DNA of 64,000 bases, from the NCBI GenBank assembly GCA_902495355.1, contig CABUWV010000003.1, positions 1 through 64,000 of the forward strand, written 5' to 3'. Position 1 is the stretch's first letter; each line of letters starts with the position of its first letter. The notes beneath the pieces are model-generated. The model was not told the origin of the DNA. It saw only the letters and a list, made by a program, of their open reading frames with translations, and made no database searches. This DNA comes from an uncultured Collinsella sp. GTDB taxonomy: Bacteria; Actinomycetota; Coriobacteriia; Coriobacteriales; Coriobacteriaceae. The position numbers and the translations under genes are program-made. Positions 34,996 through 43,935 of this stretch are shown here, one piece after another.

Positions 34996-35898
34996 ATGAT
35001 TGTCGAGAACCATGCGCTGTGGGGCGAGGAGCCGACCGAGGATTATCCGGCGACGTTTACGTATTTGGGTGCCGAGCCGCTGCCCGATAAACCGAATGGC
35101 CGCCGCCCCGCGGTGATCATCTGCGGCGGAGGCGGGTTTACACATATCGCTCCGCACGAGCAGGACCCGGTGGCGTTTGCATTTTTGGATCACGGTTACC
35201 AGGCCTTTGTGCTCAACTATGTCACGAGCTCTACGGGTGACGTGAGCTTTCCGCACCCCCAGGCAGATCTTGCCAAGATGGTCGCCACGGTGCGCGCCAA
35301 CGCCGACGAGTGGCATGTCGATCCTAAGCGCGTGTGCGTCGTGGGATTCTCGGCGGGCGGCATGATCTGTGCCTCGCTGGCAACGCAGTGGAAGACCGGC
35401 CCCTTCGCGGCACTTGCCGGGGCACGTCCGGACGACATTCGTCCCGATGCCGTGGTGCTGGGCTATCCGCTGCTCGACTTTGCCTATGTGCGCGACATGC
35501 AGACGCGCGATCCGCGCATTGACTTGCGCGTGCCCAAGACGGGCGGCAAGACGGGGCGCGATTTGCTCAACGACTACCTGTCGATGGTGACGGGTGGCGA
35601 GGCAACTGACGAGCATTTGGCCGATATCTGCCCCACCACGCATGTTTCGCGTCAGATGCCGCCGACCTTTGTGTGGGGCGTGTCCGACGACAAGACGGCG
35701 CCGATCGCGCAGGTCTACCCGTTTGCGCAGCGCATGGCCGAGGAGGGCGTTGCATGCGAGATGCACGTCTTCGACCAGGGTGGTCACGGCCTTTCGCTCG
35801 GCAACGCCAACACCGCGGTCGACAACGAGGACAAGCAGGTGGCGGTCCGTCCCTGGATCCGCCTAGCCTTCCGCTTCCTGGAGCGCCACGGGTTTTAG
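34996..35898 (+). CDS. Alpha/beta hydrolase (acetyl-esterase/carboxylesterase-like)
   Basis: 300 residues, cytosolic. An oxyanion stretch AVIICGGGGFTHIAP (~37-50) is present. The nucleophile elbow GFSAGG (~118) gives the catalytic Ser. The acid probably lies in WGVSDDKTAP (~235) and the His in DQGGHGLSLG (~265). It resembles xylan-esterase/BD-FAE type enzymes. The ATG at 34996 follows GAAGGGAG; the frame extends upstream without a ribosome site. It is divergent from the PTS IIA gene. The substrate is not known. Confidence 0.85.
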   Translation: MIVENHALWGEEPTEDYPATFTYLGAEPLPDKPNGRRPAVIICGGGGFTHIAPHEQDPVAFAFLDHGYQAFVLNYVTSSTGDVSFPHPQADLAKMVATVRANADEWHVDPKRVCVVGFSAGGMICASLATQWKTGPFAALAGARPDDIRPDAVVLGYPLLDFAYVRDMQTRDPRIDLRVPKTGGKTGRDLLNDYLSMVTGGEATDEHLADICPTTHVSRQMPPTFVWGVSDDKTAPIAQVYPFAQRMAEEGVACEMHVFDQGGHGLSLGNANTAVDNEDKQVAVRPWIRLAFRFLERHGF

Positions 35899-36037
35899 TT
35901 ACGGCGTTTTACCAAACGCCGTAACCACTTGACGCTGCAAGCCCGCCAGGGCGGCAATCTGCCTTTCAACTTCGGCGGCATGACCAGAAGGTCAATGCCG
36001 CCTCGTTTCAGGGCACCTTGCTCGCCCTGGCGGGCTT
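35898..36037. repeat. Nested palindrome, GGCATGACC family, copy 2
   Basis: A leading hairpin GTTACGGCGTTT / AAACGCCGTAAC (35898-35925) comes first. The main outer stem AAGCCCGCCAGGGCG (35939) pairs with CGCCCTGGCGGGCTT (36023). The core GGCGGCATGACC (35974) pairs with GGTCAATGCCGCC (35990) around AGAA. Same architecture as at 54.88-55.02 kb, with different but compensating stem bases. Confidence 0.85.
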
Positions 36038-36081
36038 TCGCTGTTCGCGCCAAAACATCGGCGTTGCCATGGCCCAGATGC

Positions 36082-36128
36082 GGCACTTGGGGACGTTCCT
36101 TTTGTGCCGGCACTTGGGGACGGTCCTT
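36082..36128 (+). repeat. Direct repeat GGCACTTGGGGACG
   Basis: Two 20-bp copies at 36082 and 36109, 27 bp apart, differ at one base (TTCCTT versus GTCCTT). They lie upstream of the feoAB promoter and resemble short REP-type elements. Confidence 0.6.
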
Positions 36129-36143
36129 GCAGCAATCTGTCGA

Positions 36144-36173
36144 TTGAACGTCGTTGTGCGTTCGCGCTATCAT
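36144..36173 (+). promoter_or_regulatory. feoAB promoter
   Basis: TTGAAC (36144-36149), an 18-bp spacer and TATCAT (36168-36173). The direct repeats at 36188 lie just downstream of the expected start site. Confidence 0.6.
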
Positions 36174-36187
36174 GCATGGTTACAATT

Positions 36188-36221
36188 GGTTAGCCGTGGC
36201 AAACGGTTAGCCAAGGTAAAC
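36188..36221 (+). promoter_or_regulatory. Tandem metal-regulator boxes of feoAB
   Basis: Two abutting 17-bp direct repeats: GGTTAGCCGTGGCAAAC (36188-36204) and GGTTAGCCAAGGTAAAC (36205-36221). GGTTAGCC resembles a half of the DtxR/IdeR box. The position below the promoter suggests iron-dependent repression. The regulator's identity is inferred. Confidence 0.55.
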
Positions 36222-36262
36222 TAAATGCAACGCCCTGTGGGCGTCGGGGGAGGAGCACGGAC

Positions 36263-38623
36263 GTGAAGCTCGATACGCTCGAGATTGGAAAGGACGCCGT
36301 TGTCGCATCGGTGGCATCGGACGATCAGGCACTCCGACAGCATATTTTGGACATGGGTCTAACGCCGGGCACCGAAGTCACCATGATGAAGTACGCCCCC
36401 ATGGGTGACCCGCTCGAGATCCGCCTACGTGGCTACGAGTTGACGCTGCGCAAGGACGATGCCGCACGCATTGAGCTCGTGGATGTGCACGACACCGATA
36501 CCGGCCCGCGCGTTAACGCCGCAATCGGCACGACGGACCACCCGGCCCTGGGCGAGGGGACGTATTCACCCCGTGCGGCAAAAACGGCCGTGCCCGAGGG
36601 CGCGCCGCTGCATTTTGCCCTTGCCGGTAACCAAAACTGCGGCAAGACCACGCTGTTCAACCAGCTTACGGGCTCCAACCAGCACGTCGGTAACTTTCCC
36701 GGCGTGACGGTCGACCGCAAGGACGGCACCATTCGCAACCACCCCGAGGCGAGCGTTACCGACCTGCCCGGCATTTACTCCCTGTCGCCGTACACAGGCG
36801 AAGAAGTCGTGAGCCGTCAGTTCATCCTCGACGAGCGCCCGGACGCCATCATCGACATCATTGACGCCACCAACATCGAGCGCAACCTGTACCTGACGCT
36901 GCAGCTTATGGAGCTCGACCGCCCCATGGTCATCGCGCTCAACATGATGGACGAGGTGACGGCCAACGGCGGCGCCGTGGACGTCAACCTGCTCGAGAGC
37001 CTGCTGGGCGTGCCCGTTGTCCCCATTAGCGCTGCCCGCAACGAGGGTATCGGCGAGCTGGTGGATCATGCCTTGCACGTGGCGCGGTTCCGCGAGCGTC
37101 CCGGTCGCCTGGACTTTTGCGCACCCGATGGTCCAGACGGCGGTGCGCTGCATCGCTGCATCCACGGCATCGCCAACCTTATCGAGGACCATGCCGCGAC
37201 GGCGCACATTCCCGTGCGTTTTGCGGCGACCAAGCTGGTTGAGGGCGACGAGCTGGTGACCGAGGCGCTTCACCTGGATCGCAACGAGCTCGACGCTATC
37301 GAGCACATCATTACTCAGATGGAGGGCGAGGCCGGCACCGACCGCCTGTCCGCGCTGGCCGATATGCGCTTTTGCTTTATCGGCGACGTGTGTGGGCGCT
37401 GCGTCGTCAAACCGCACGAGAGCCGCGAGCACGTGCGCTCCGTCAAGATCGACCGCATCCTGACGGGCCGCTACACGGCCATTCCGGCGTTCCTGGTGAT
37501 CATGGGCCTCGTCTTTTGGCTGACGTTTGGCGTGATCGGCGCGGCGTTGCAGGGGCTCATGGAGGACGGCATCGCTGTCATCATCGCCTCGGCCGATGCG
37601 GGCCTCAAGGCGTTCGGAACCAACGACGTGGTGCGCTCGCTGGCTGTCGACGGCGTGCTTACGGGCGTGGGCAGCGTGCTGACCTTCCTTCCGATTATCG
37701 TCGTGCTCTTCTTGTTCCTCTCCATTCTGGAAGACTCCGGATACATGGCACGCGTGGCCTTTGTCATGGATAAGGTGCTGCGTCGCTTTGGCCTGTCGGG
37801 CCGCAGCTTCGTGCCTATGCTCGTCGGTTTTGGCTGTACCGTGCCGGCTATCATGTCGACCCGTACGCTCCCATCCGAGCATGACCGCAAGATGACGGTC
37901 ATGCTCACGCCGTTCATGAGCTGCTCGGCCAAGTTGCCGGTCTATGGTCTGCTGTGCGGGGCGTTTTTCCCACAGGCGACGGTTCCCGCCATGGTCTCGC
38001 TCTATCTGATTGGTATTGCGGTTGGTTGCATTGCGGCTTTGGTGCTCAACCGTACGGCATTTAAGGGCGACCCGGTGCCGTTTATCATGGAGCTTCCCAA
38101 CTACCGCCTGCCGAGCGTCAAGACGACGGTGATGCTGGCATGGGATAAGGCCAAGGACTTTATTACCAAGGCCTTTACCATTATCTTTGCCGCTACCGTG
38201 GTCATCTGGTTCCTTCAGACGTTCGATATCCGCTTTAATGTGGTCGCCGATCAGTCGCAGAGTCTGCTTGCCGGTCTGGGTAGCATCATCGCGCCGGTGT
38301 TGACCCCGCTCGGTTTTGGCGACTGGCGCGCCTCGACGGCGCTCGTCACGGGACTCATCGCCAAGGAGAGCGTCATCTCGACGCTCACGGTGCTTTTGGG
38401 CGCAACGTCGCCCGCGGTGCTGTCAACCATGTTTTCGCCGTTTACCGCTTACGTGTTCCTGGTCTTTACGCTGCTGTACCCGCCCTGCGTGGCGTCCATC
38501 GGCGCCGTCAAGAGCGAGCTGGGCACGCGCTATGCCGTTGCTGTGTTCGCGTTTCAGGTGACGGTCGCCTGGATCGTGGCGTTTGTCGTGCATTCGGCGG
38601 GCATATTGCTGGGTTTGGCTTAG
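36263..38623 (+). CDS. feoB: FeoA-FeoB fusion ferrous iron transporter
   Basis: Imports Fe2+. 786 residues. Residues 1-78 are a FeoA SH3-like domain (LRQHILDMGLTPGTEV). A ~35-residue linker follows. The FeoB G domain has G1 GNQNCGKTT (~122), G2 GVTVDRK, G3 DLPGIYSL (~170) and G4 NMMD. The polytopic part has the gate signatures GCTVPAIMSTRTLPSE (~530) and a second Gate region near AKESVISTL. Fusion replaces the usual separate feoA. The ATG follows GGGGGAGGAG. The upstream repeats suggest iron control. Confidence 0.95.
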   Translation: MKLDTLEIGKDAVVASVASDDQALRQHILDMGLTPGTEVTMMKYAPMGDPLEIRLRGYELTLRKDDAARIELVDVHDTDTGPRVNAAIGTTDHPALGEGTYSPRAAKTAVPEGAPLHFALAGNQNCGKTTLFNQLTGSNQHVGNFPGVTVDRKDGTIRNHPEASVTDLPGIYSLSPYTGEEVVSRQFILDERPDAIIDIIDATNIERNLYLTLQLMELDRPMVIALNMMDEVTANGGAVDVNLLESLLGVPVVPISAARNEGIGELVDHALHVARFRERPGRLDFCAPDGPDGGALHRCIHGIANLIEDHAATAHIPVRFAATKLVEGDELVTEALHLDRNELDAIEHIITQMEGEAGTDRLSALADMRFCFIGDVCGRCVVKPHESREHVRSVKIDRILTGRYTAIPAFLVIMGLVFWLTFGVIGAALQGLMEDGIAVIIASADAGLKAFGTNDVVRSLAVDGVLTGVGSVLTFLPIIVVLFLFLSILEDSGYMARVAFVMDKVLRRFGLSGRSFVPMLVGFGCTVPAIMSTRTLPSEHDRKMTVMLTPFMSCSAKLPVYGLLCGAFFPQATVPAMVSLYLIGIAVGCIAALVLNRTAFKGDPVPFIMELPNYRLPSVKTTVMLAWDKAKDFITKAFTIIFAATVVIWFLQTFDIRFNVVADQSQSLLAGLGSIIAPVLTPLGFGDWRASTALVTGLIAKESVISTLTVLLGATSPAVLSTMFSPFTAYVFLVFTLLYPPCVASIGAVKSELGTRYAVAVFAFQVTVAWIVAFVVHSAGILLGLA

Positions 38624-38664
38624 TTATTTATTGACGGCGCAACCTCTGTGTATTGAGTTGATTG

Positions 38665-38702
38665 CGGCCCCGCATCTGTACTGACGGATGCGGGGCCGTT
38701 GC
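38665..38702 (+). terminator. feoB terminator
   Basis: CGGCCCCGCATC pairs with GATGCGGGGCCG, followed by TTGCTAT. Confidence 0.75.
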
Positions 38703-38746
38703 TATATAATCGCCCACCGCCCAAGACAATCGGAGAGGTTTCCTAC

Positions 38747-39943
38747 ATGACTCAGGCAAGACAAGATGGCATCTCACTCAAGCAGTGGCTCCCGCTTATT
38801 GGGCTCGCCTGTTGCGCGTTCGTATTCAACACGTCGGAGTTCATGCCCATCGGTCTTCTGACTGATATTGCCGCATCGTTCTCGCTCACGGAGGCCCAAG
38901 CAGGCATCATGATCTCGGTCTACGCCTGGGGCGTCATGCTGCTGTCGCTGCCGCTTATGGTGTTTGCCTCGCGCTTTGAGTTCAAGCGGATGCTGCTCGG
39001 CGTGCTCGCCGTGTTCTCGCTGGGCCAGTTCCTGTCCGCCGTGGCGCCCACCTATCCTATTTTGGTTTGCGCACGTCTGGTGGTCGCCTGCGCGCATGCC
39101 GTGTTCTGGTCGGTCGCCTCGATTATGGCCTCGCGCCTGGTCGACAGTCGCCACGGAGCGCTCGCCATCAGCATGATCGCCACGGGCTCGTCCATCGCGC
39201 AGATCTTTGGCCTGCCGATCGGCCGCGCCATCGGGCTGGCCGTGGGCTGGCGCATGACGTTTGCCGTGGTCGGGGCCCTCTCAGCCATCGCGGTCGTCTA
39301 CCAGGCCGCGGTGTTCCCGGCCATGCCGGCGGGCGAGCGCTTTACCGTCAAACAGCTGCCCGAGCTGCTCAAGAATCCGTTCCTGGTCGCGCTCTACGCG
39401 GTCACGGTTTTTATGGCGACCGGCTATTACGCAAGCTACAGCTACATTGAGCCTTTCCTGGCGCAGGTCGCACACGTCGACGCGGGCGCCATCACCATGA
39501 CGCTGACGGCGTTTGGCTTCTCCGGTCTGGTGGGCAGCTGGCTGTTTGGCCGCCTGTTCGACGGGCATCGCTTCCCGTTCTTGGCTATCACGCTCTCCGG
39601 CGTGCCGGTGGCTCTGCTGCTTATGGGTCCGGTCGCATCGTCGCTCGTGGCAGTGCTTGCCGTCTGCGCGCTGTGGGGCTGCTGCGCCACGGCCTTTAAC
39701 GTGGCGTTCCAGGCCGAGCTCATCAAGTACACGCCGGCGGATTCGTCGGCCGTCGCCATGTCGATCTTCTCGGGCCTGTTCAATCTGGGCATCGGCACGG
39801 GCACCGCAATCGGCGGTGCCGTGGTTTCGGGTCCCGGTATCGCTTGGATTGGCTTCGTGGGCGGGGCGATTACCGTCGTGGGCGTCATCCTCGCCATCAC
39901 CGTGCTGTTCCCAGCCATCCGTCGCGCCAAGCCCGTCGCCTAA
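38747..39943 (+). CDS. MFS sugar-efflux/drug transporter (SotB-like, DHA1)
   Basis: 398 residues with 12 hydrophobic helices. The N-terminal signature FVFNTSEFMPIGLL (~residues 23-36) and ISVYAWGVMLLSLPLM (~60-75) are typical of the SotB/YdhP branch, which exports sugars such as arabinose or drugs. The start at 38747 follows GGAGAGG; a frame 48 bases longer has no site. Monocistronic. Substrate inferred from family only. Confidence 0.88.
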   Translation: MTQARQDGISLKQWLPLIGLACCAFVFNTSEFMPIGLLTDIAASFSLTEAQAGIMISVYAWGVMLLSLPLMVFASRFEFKRMLLGVLAVFSLGQFLSAVAPTYPILVCARLVVACAHAVFWSVASIMASRLVDSRHGALAISMIATGSSIAQIFGLPIGRAIGLAVGWRMTFAVVGALSAIAVVYQAAVFPAMPAGERFTVKQLPELLKNPFLVALYAVTVFMATGYYASYSYIEPFLAQVAHVDAGAITMTLTAFGFSGLVGSWLFGRLFDGHRFPFLAITLSGVPVALLLMGPVASSLVAVLAVCALWGCCATAFNVAFQAELIKYTPADSSAVAMSIFSGLFNLGIGTGTAIGGAVVSGPGIAWIGFVGGAITVVGVILAITVLFPAIRRAKPVA

Positions 39944-40049
39944 TCACAACCCAGGAGGGTCGGGGTGGCTAAAAGAGCCCCGTCCCAAATTAACTACTCT
40001 GCTGGGCATACAATGGATGTCGTTGTGTTGAGCTTACCGGGAGGTTGCT

Positions 40050-41426
40050 ATGTGGGCATACGAGACGACGTTCTACCAGGTCTATCCGCTGGGCTTTTGC
40101 GGAGCTCCGCGCGAAAACGCCGCGCCCGTTGCTGAGGATGAGCTCGCCCAGGCTGCCAACGACGCGCCCAACTCCGATGCCCCCATCATGAAGATCGCCC
40201 AGTGGGCCGACTACCTGCAAAAACTCGGTATTGGCGCCGTGCTCATCAACCCGCCGCTCGAGTCTGATAGTCACGGCTACGATACGCGCAGTCTGCGCCA
40301 TATCGACCGCCGCCTGGGTGGGGATGCCGACTTTGCCGCCGTATGCGACACGCTGCATACCCATGGCATCCGCGTGGTGCTCGATGCTGTCTTCAACCAC
40401 GTCGGCCGCGGTTTTTGGGCCTTCCGCGACGTGCAGGAGCGCAAGTGGGACTCGCCCTACAAGGACTGGTTCCACATTAGCTTTGACGGTGACTCGTGCT
40501 ACGGCGACGGCTTTTGGTACGAGGGCTGGGAGGGCCATTTTGAGCTTGTGAAGCTCAACCTGCAAAACCCTGCCGTGGTCGATTACCTGCTTGAGTCCGT
40601 GCGTCGCTGGTCCGAAGTCTTTGGCGTCGACGGTCTGCGCCTGGACGTCGCCTATATGCTCGATCGCGATTTTATGCGCCGCCTACACGCCTTTACCCGC
40701 GAGCTCAAGCCCGACTTCGTGCTGATCGGCGAGACACTCCACGGCGACTACAACCAGATCGTCAACGACGAGATGCTCGACTCCTGCACCAACTACGAGT
40801 GCTACAAGGGCCTGTACTCCAGCTTTAACTCGGTCAACATGTTCGAGATTGCCCACTCGCTTCATCGCCAGTTTGGCGGCGACCCCTGGTGCATTTATCG
40901 CGGCAAGCATCTGCTGTCGTTTGTCGACAACCACGACGTGCCGCGCCTGGCGAGCATCCTGACGGACAAGTCCTGCCTGCGCCCCGCCTACGGCATGCTC
41001 TTTGGTATGCCGGGCATTCCGTGCGTCTACTACGGCAGCGAGTGGGGGATTGCCGGCGAAAAGGGCGGCCCCGATGGCGATTGGGCGCTACGTCCTGCGC
41101 TCGATGAGCCCGCGCCCAACGAGCTGACGGCATTTGTCACGCAGCTGGCGCACCTGCGCTCGGCAAACGACGCGGCAGCCCGTGCCCTCAACTACGGTGC
41201 CTATCGCAACGTGGTGATCCAGAACAAGCAGCTGCTGTTCGAGCGCGCCTGCGACGATGCGACGGTGCTCGTGGCGGTCAATGCCGTGAACGAGCCCTAC
41301 ACCTTTGGAGCTGGCGAACTCAGCGGCTCCTTCGTCGACCTGCTTGCCGACGATGCGCCCACGGTCGAGCTGTCGGGTGCCCTTGAGCTTGCACCCTACG
41401 AGGTGCGTTATCTGCTGAGGGCCTAG
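40050..41426 (+). CDS. GH13 alpha-amylase-family glycosidase
   Basis: 458 residues, cytosolic (no signal peptide). TIM barrel with all three catalytic acids: nucleophile Asp in GLRLDVAYML, acid Glu in LIGETLHGDY, third Asp in FVDNHDVPRL. The first conserved region reads LDAVFNHVG. It lacks the N-terminal starch-binding domain of cyclomaltodextrinases and has only a short C-terminal beta domain. Likely acts on maltodextrins or similar alpha-glucans; exact specificity unknown. GGGAGG precedes the ATG. The next gene starts four bases after its stop. Confidence 0.88.
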   Translation: MWAYETTFYQVYPLGFCGAPRENAAPVAEDELAQAANDAPNSDAPIMKIAQWADYLQKLGIGAVLINPPLESDSHGYDTRSLRHIDRRLGGDADFAAVCDTLHTHGIRVVLDAVFNHVGRGFWAFRDVQERKWDSPYKDWFHISFDGDSCYGDGFWYEGWEGHFELVKLNLQNPAVVDYLLESVRRWSEVFGVDGLRLDVAYMLDRDFMRRLHAFTRELKPDFVLIGETLHGDYNQIVNDEMLDSCTNYECYKGLYSSFNSVNMFEIAHSLHRQFGGDPWCIYRGKHLLSFVDNHDVPRLASILTDKSCLRPAYGMLFGMPGIPCVYYGSEWGIAGEKGGPDGDWALRPALDEPAPNELTAFVTQLAHLRSANDAAARALNYGAYRNVVIQNKQLLFERACDDATVLVAVNAVNEPYTFGAGELSGSFVDLLADDAPTVELSGALELAPYEVRYLLRA

Positions 41427-41429
41427 GCC

Positions 41430-41993
41430 ATGGCAGCGTCTGACGAGGGCTATCAACATATTGAGCATGGGTTTGAGCCCGTGTTCGACCAGCACTCGCG
41501 CGTTTTGGTGCTCGGGTCGTTTCCCTCGGTGCTTTCGCGCGCCAATGCCTTTTATTACGGCAACCCTCAGAATCGCTTTTGGCGCGTGATGGCCGCGTGC
41601 CTCGGTGTGCCCGTGCCGCCCAACGAGGGCGATCCTTTGGCAAGCGGTGAGCCCGCGACGCTCGATGCCTCGATTGCCGCCAAGCGGGCCATGCTGCTCA
41701 ACGGCGGTGTGGCCCTGTGGGACGTGATCGAGAGCTGCGATATTAAGGGTTCGAGTGACGCCAGCATCAAAAACGTTGTGCCGGCACATATCGAGCGCAT
41801 TACCGACGCGGCTCCCATTAAGCAGGTGATATGCAACGGTGGTACAGCTGGCCGGCTCTACAAGCGCTATCTACAAGAACGCACCGGGCTGCCGGCCATC
41901 GTTCTGCCGTCGACAAGTCCCGCCAATGCGGCATGGCGCCTAGAGCGCCTTGTTGGGCGCTGGCGCGAGGCCGTTGACTGGGGCGCTCTGTAA
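41430..41993 (+). CDS. DNA-deoxyinosine glycosylase (uracil-DNA glycosylase superfamily, HDG type)
   Basis: 187 residues with UDG-superfamily motifs. The active-site motif LVLGSFPSVLSRANAFYYG (~27-45) and PQNRFWRVMAA follow the hypoxanthine-DNA glycosylase (family 6) pattern, which has Asn instead of the catalytic Asp. The late motif VLPSTSPANA (~155-165) provides the DNA-binding loop. The role would be to excise deaminated adenine (hypoxanthine) from DNA. It is in an operon with the GH13 gene, though the functions seem unrelated. Confidence 0.85.
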   Translation: MAASDEGYQHIEHGFEPVFDQHSRVLVLGSFPSVLSRANAFYYGNPQNRFWRVMAACLGVPVPPNEGDPLASGEPATLDASIAAKRAMLLNGGVALWDVIESCDIKGSSDASIKNVVPAHIERITDAAPIKQVICNGGTAGRLYKRYLQERTGLPAIVLPSTSPANAAWRLERLVGRWREAVDWGAL

Positions 41994-41994
41994 T

Positions 41995-42654
41995 TTAGAT
42001 ATCTGATTGGGCGCGGGTGCCGAGGCGTTTCATGATGGCATGCCAGATCGGTGCGGGCAGCGCGGGCTTGACGCGCACCATGCCGTCGGCATCGACGCTT
42101 TCGGCATTGCCACCGCCAAGCAGCTGCGCATGCTCAATGGAGCAGCCCATGCGCACAGCGCCCACAAGCTTATCCATCGCTTCCGAAAATGGCCGACGCA
42201 AGAGGCCCATACGCGGGGAGTGGCGAAGTGCTGCGATGCCGCTGCCGGCACAGATGACAACGCCGTCGCACCATGGCAGGTCACGTAGAAGGCATGCCCG
42301 ATACAGGCGGTCGAGAACTTCGTCCGCCTGCTTGTTGTTTTTGGACGCGGCCTGGACGACGACATAGATGCGTGTCTCTGTATTTCCAAGGCGATCGAGT
42401 ATCTGCTCGACAGCGATCATAGCCTCATCGTCAAATGCATCATCAACAGCGAGCACCATGCCATCGACTGCACCGGCATCATCCGCCTTCAAGTCAACCG
42501 GGTGGGGAAGTACGGTGTCGGAAAGCCGGGCATAGGCCGCGATGGCATCTTGCAGGTCCCAGAGCAAAAACTCAAGATCGGAGCTATTGGGAATGCTGAT
42601 ATACGCAATGGTTTGCAGTGTTTTTGGTACATCGCCGCGTGCGATCGCCTCCAT
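41995..42654 (-). CDS. Hypothetical protein
   Basis: 219 residues without signal peptide or membrane segment; I do not recognise the family with confidence. Alternating hydrophobic strands and helices (IYVVVQAAS, GVVICAGSGIAAL) suggest a Rossmann- or flavodoxin-like alpha/beta fold. The segment DRLYRACLLRDLPWCDGVVI vaguely recalls NAD(P)H-dependent FMN reductases, but no clear FMN loop is seen. It converges on the glycosylase gene with one base between stops. AAAGGAGATGAC lies before its ATG. Confidence 0.6.
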   Translation of the reverse strand: MEAIARGDVPKTLQTIAYISIPNSSDLEFLLWDLQDAIAAYARLSDTVLPHPVDLKADDAGAVDGMVLAVDDAFDDEAMIAVEQILDRLGNTETRIYVVVQAASKNNKQADEVLDRLYRACLLRDLPWCDGVVICAGSGIAALRHSPRMGLLRRPFSEAMDKLVGAVRMGCSIEHAQLLGGGNAESVDADGMVRVKPALPAPIWHAIMKRLGTRAQSDI

Positions 42655-42747
42655 GTCATCTCCTTTCCAGTCCGTTTCCGTTTAGGTTACACCGTCTGCC
42701 AGCCTCCCGCCGCGCTATCCTAGTGCAACCCTTACGAAAGGAACGCC

Positions 42748-43884
42748 ATGCGTCTGCCCATGAATACCTCGCTTGCCACGCTCAAGCCCTCCGGCATCCG
42801 CCGAATCAACGCGCTCGCCGCTCAGCATCCGGGATGCATTGCGCTTGCGCTCGGCGAGCCCGATTTTCCCACGCCCGACGTGATTAGCGCCGAGGTGACG
42901 GCCTCGCTTGACCGTGGCGACACGCACTATCCGCCCAACAACGGCCGCCCCGCCCTGCGCGAGGCGCTGTCTGCCTACATGGGGGACGCGGGCCTTACGT
43001 TTTCGGCCGACGAGGTCATCCTGACCGACGGCGCGACCGAGGCCCTGTCGGCTACGTTTATGGCCATGCTCAACCCCGGCGACGAGGTCATCATTCCCAC
43101 GCCGGCTTTTGGTTTGTACGAGAGCATCGTCGTGGCCAATCACGCCAAAGCGGTCTATTTGGATACGGAGCCCGCGCAATTTCAGATTGACGAGGAAGCG
43201 CTTCGCGCCTGTGTGACCCCGGCGACCAAGGTCATCGTTATCTGCTCGCCCAACAATCCTACGGGCTGCATTCTCAACGCGGCATCGCTCGACGCCGTGG
43301 CACGCGTAGCGGAGCAGGTGGGCATCTACGTAGTCTGCGACGACGTATACAACCGTCTGGTCTATGTGGATGGCTACGAGCGCTTCGCCCAGCGACACCC
43401 GGAGCTACGCGAGCAGACGGTGGTCATCGAGAGCTTCTCCAAGCCCTGGGCCATGACCGGCTGGCGTTTGGGCTGGCTCGCGGCAGCAACACCCGTCATC
43501 GCCGAGATCGCAAAAGCCCACCAATACCTAGTATCGAGCGCCGTCTCCTTCGAAATGGACGCCGCAGCCCGAGCCCTCACCGTCGACCCAACCCCCATGC
43601 TCAAAGTCTACCGAGCCCGCCGCGAGCGCGTACTCGAAGCCTTAAACGCCATGGGCCTCGACGTAGTAGAGCCCGCAGGAGCCTTCTATACTTTCCCGAG
43701 CATCAAAAAGTTCGGCCTAACCAGCGAAGACTTCTGCATCAAAGCCATCAAAGAAGCAAACGTAGCCCTAGTCCCGGGAGACTGCTTCGGAACCGAAGGC
43801 CACATCCGCCTAAGCTACTGCGTCTCCGACAAAAATCTGGACGAAGGTCTCCGCCGCCTGTCAAACTTCGTTTCAACCTTGTAG
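42748..43884 (+). CDS. PLP-dependent class I/II aminotransferase
   Basis: 378 residues, fold type I. Substrate and cofactor motifs: ALALGEPDFPTPD (~32-44), LTDGATEALSAT (~93-104), SPNNPTGC (~170-177) and the PLP-binding Lys in ESFSKPWAMTGWRLG (~229-243), with the C-terminal Arg in HIRLSYC (~353). It resembles AspC/PatA-type enzymes for aspartate, aromatic or branched-chain amino acids; the exact substrate cannot be fixed. GAAAGGAACG precedes the ATG. Codon use changes abruptly in the last third (from about 43500): GAA, AAA, CTA, GTA and CCA codons replace the usual G/C-ending ones. Confidence 0.9.
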   Translation: MRLPMNTSLATLKPSGIRRINALAAQHPGCIALALGEPDFPTPDVISAEVTASLDRGDTHYPPNNGRPALREALSAYMGDAGLTFSADEVILTDGATEALSATFMAMLNPGDEVIIPTPAFGLYESIVVANHAKAVYLDTEPAQFQIDEEALRACVTPATKVIVICSPNNPTGCILNAASLDAVARVAEQVGIYVVCDDVYNRLVYVDGYERFAQRHPELREQTVVIESFSKPWAMTGWRLGWLAAATPVIAEIAKAHQYLVSSAVSFEMDAAARALTVDPTPMLKVYRARRERVLEALNAMGLDVVEPAGAFYTFPSIKKFGLTSEDFCIKAIKEANVALVPGDCFGTEGHIRLSYCVSDKNLDEGLRRLSNFVSTL

Positions 43885-43935
43885 TCCTCAGAGACGCAAC
43901 ACATCAGCCCACCGACATAAGGGTATGCGTGGGGC

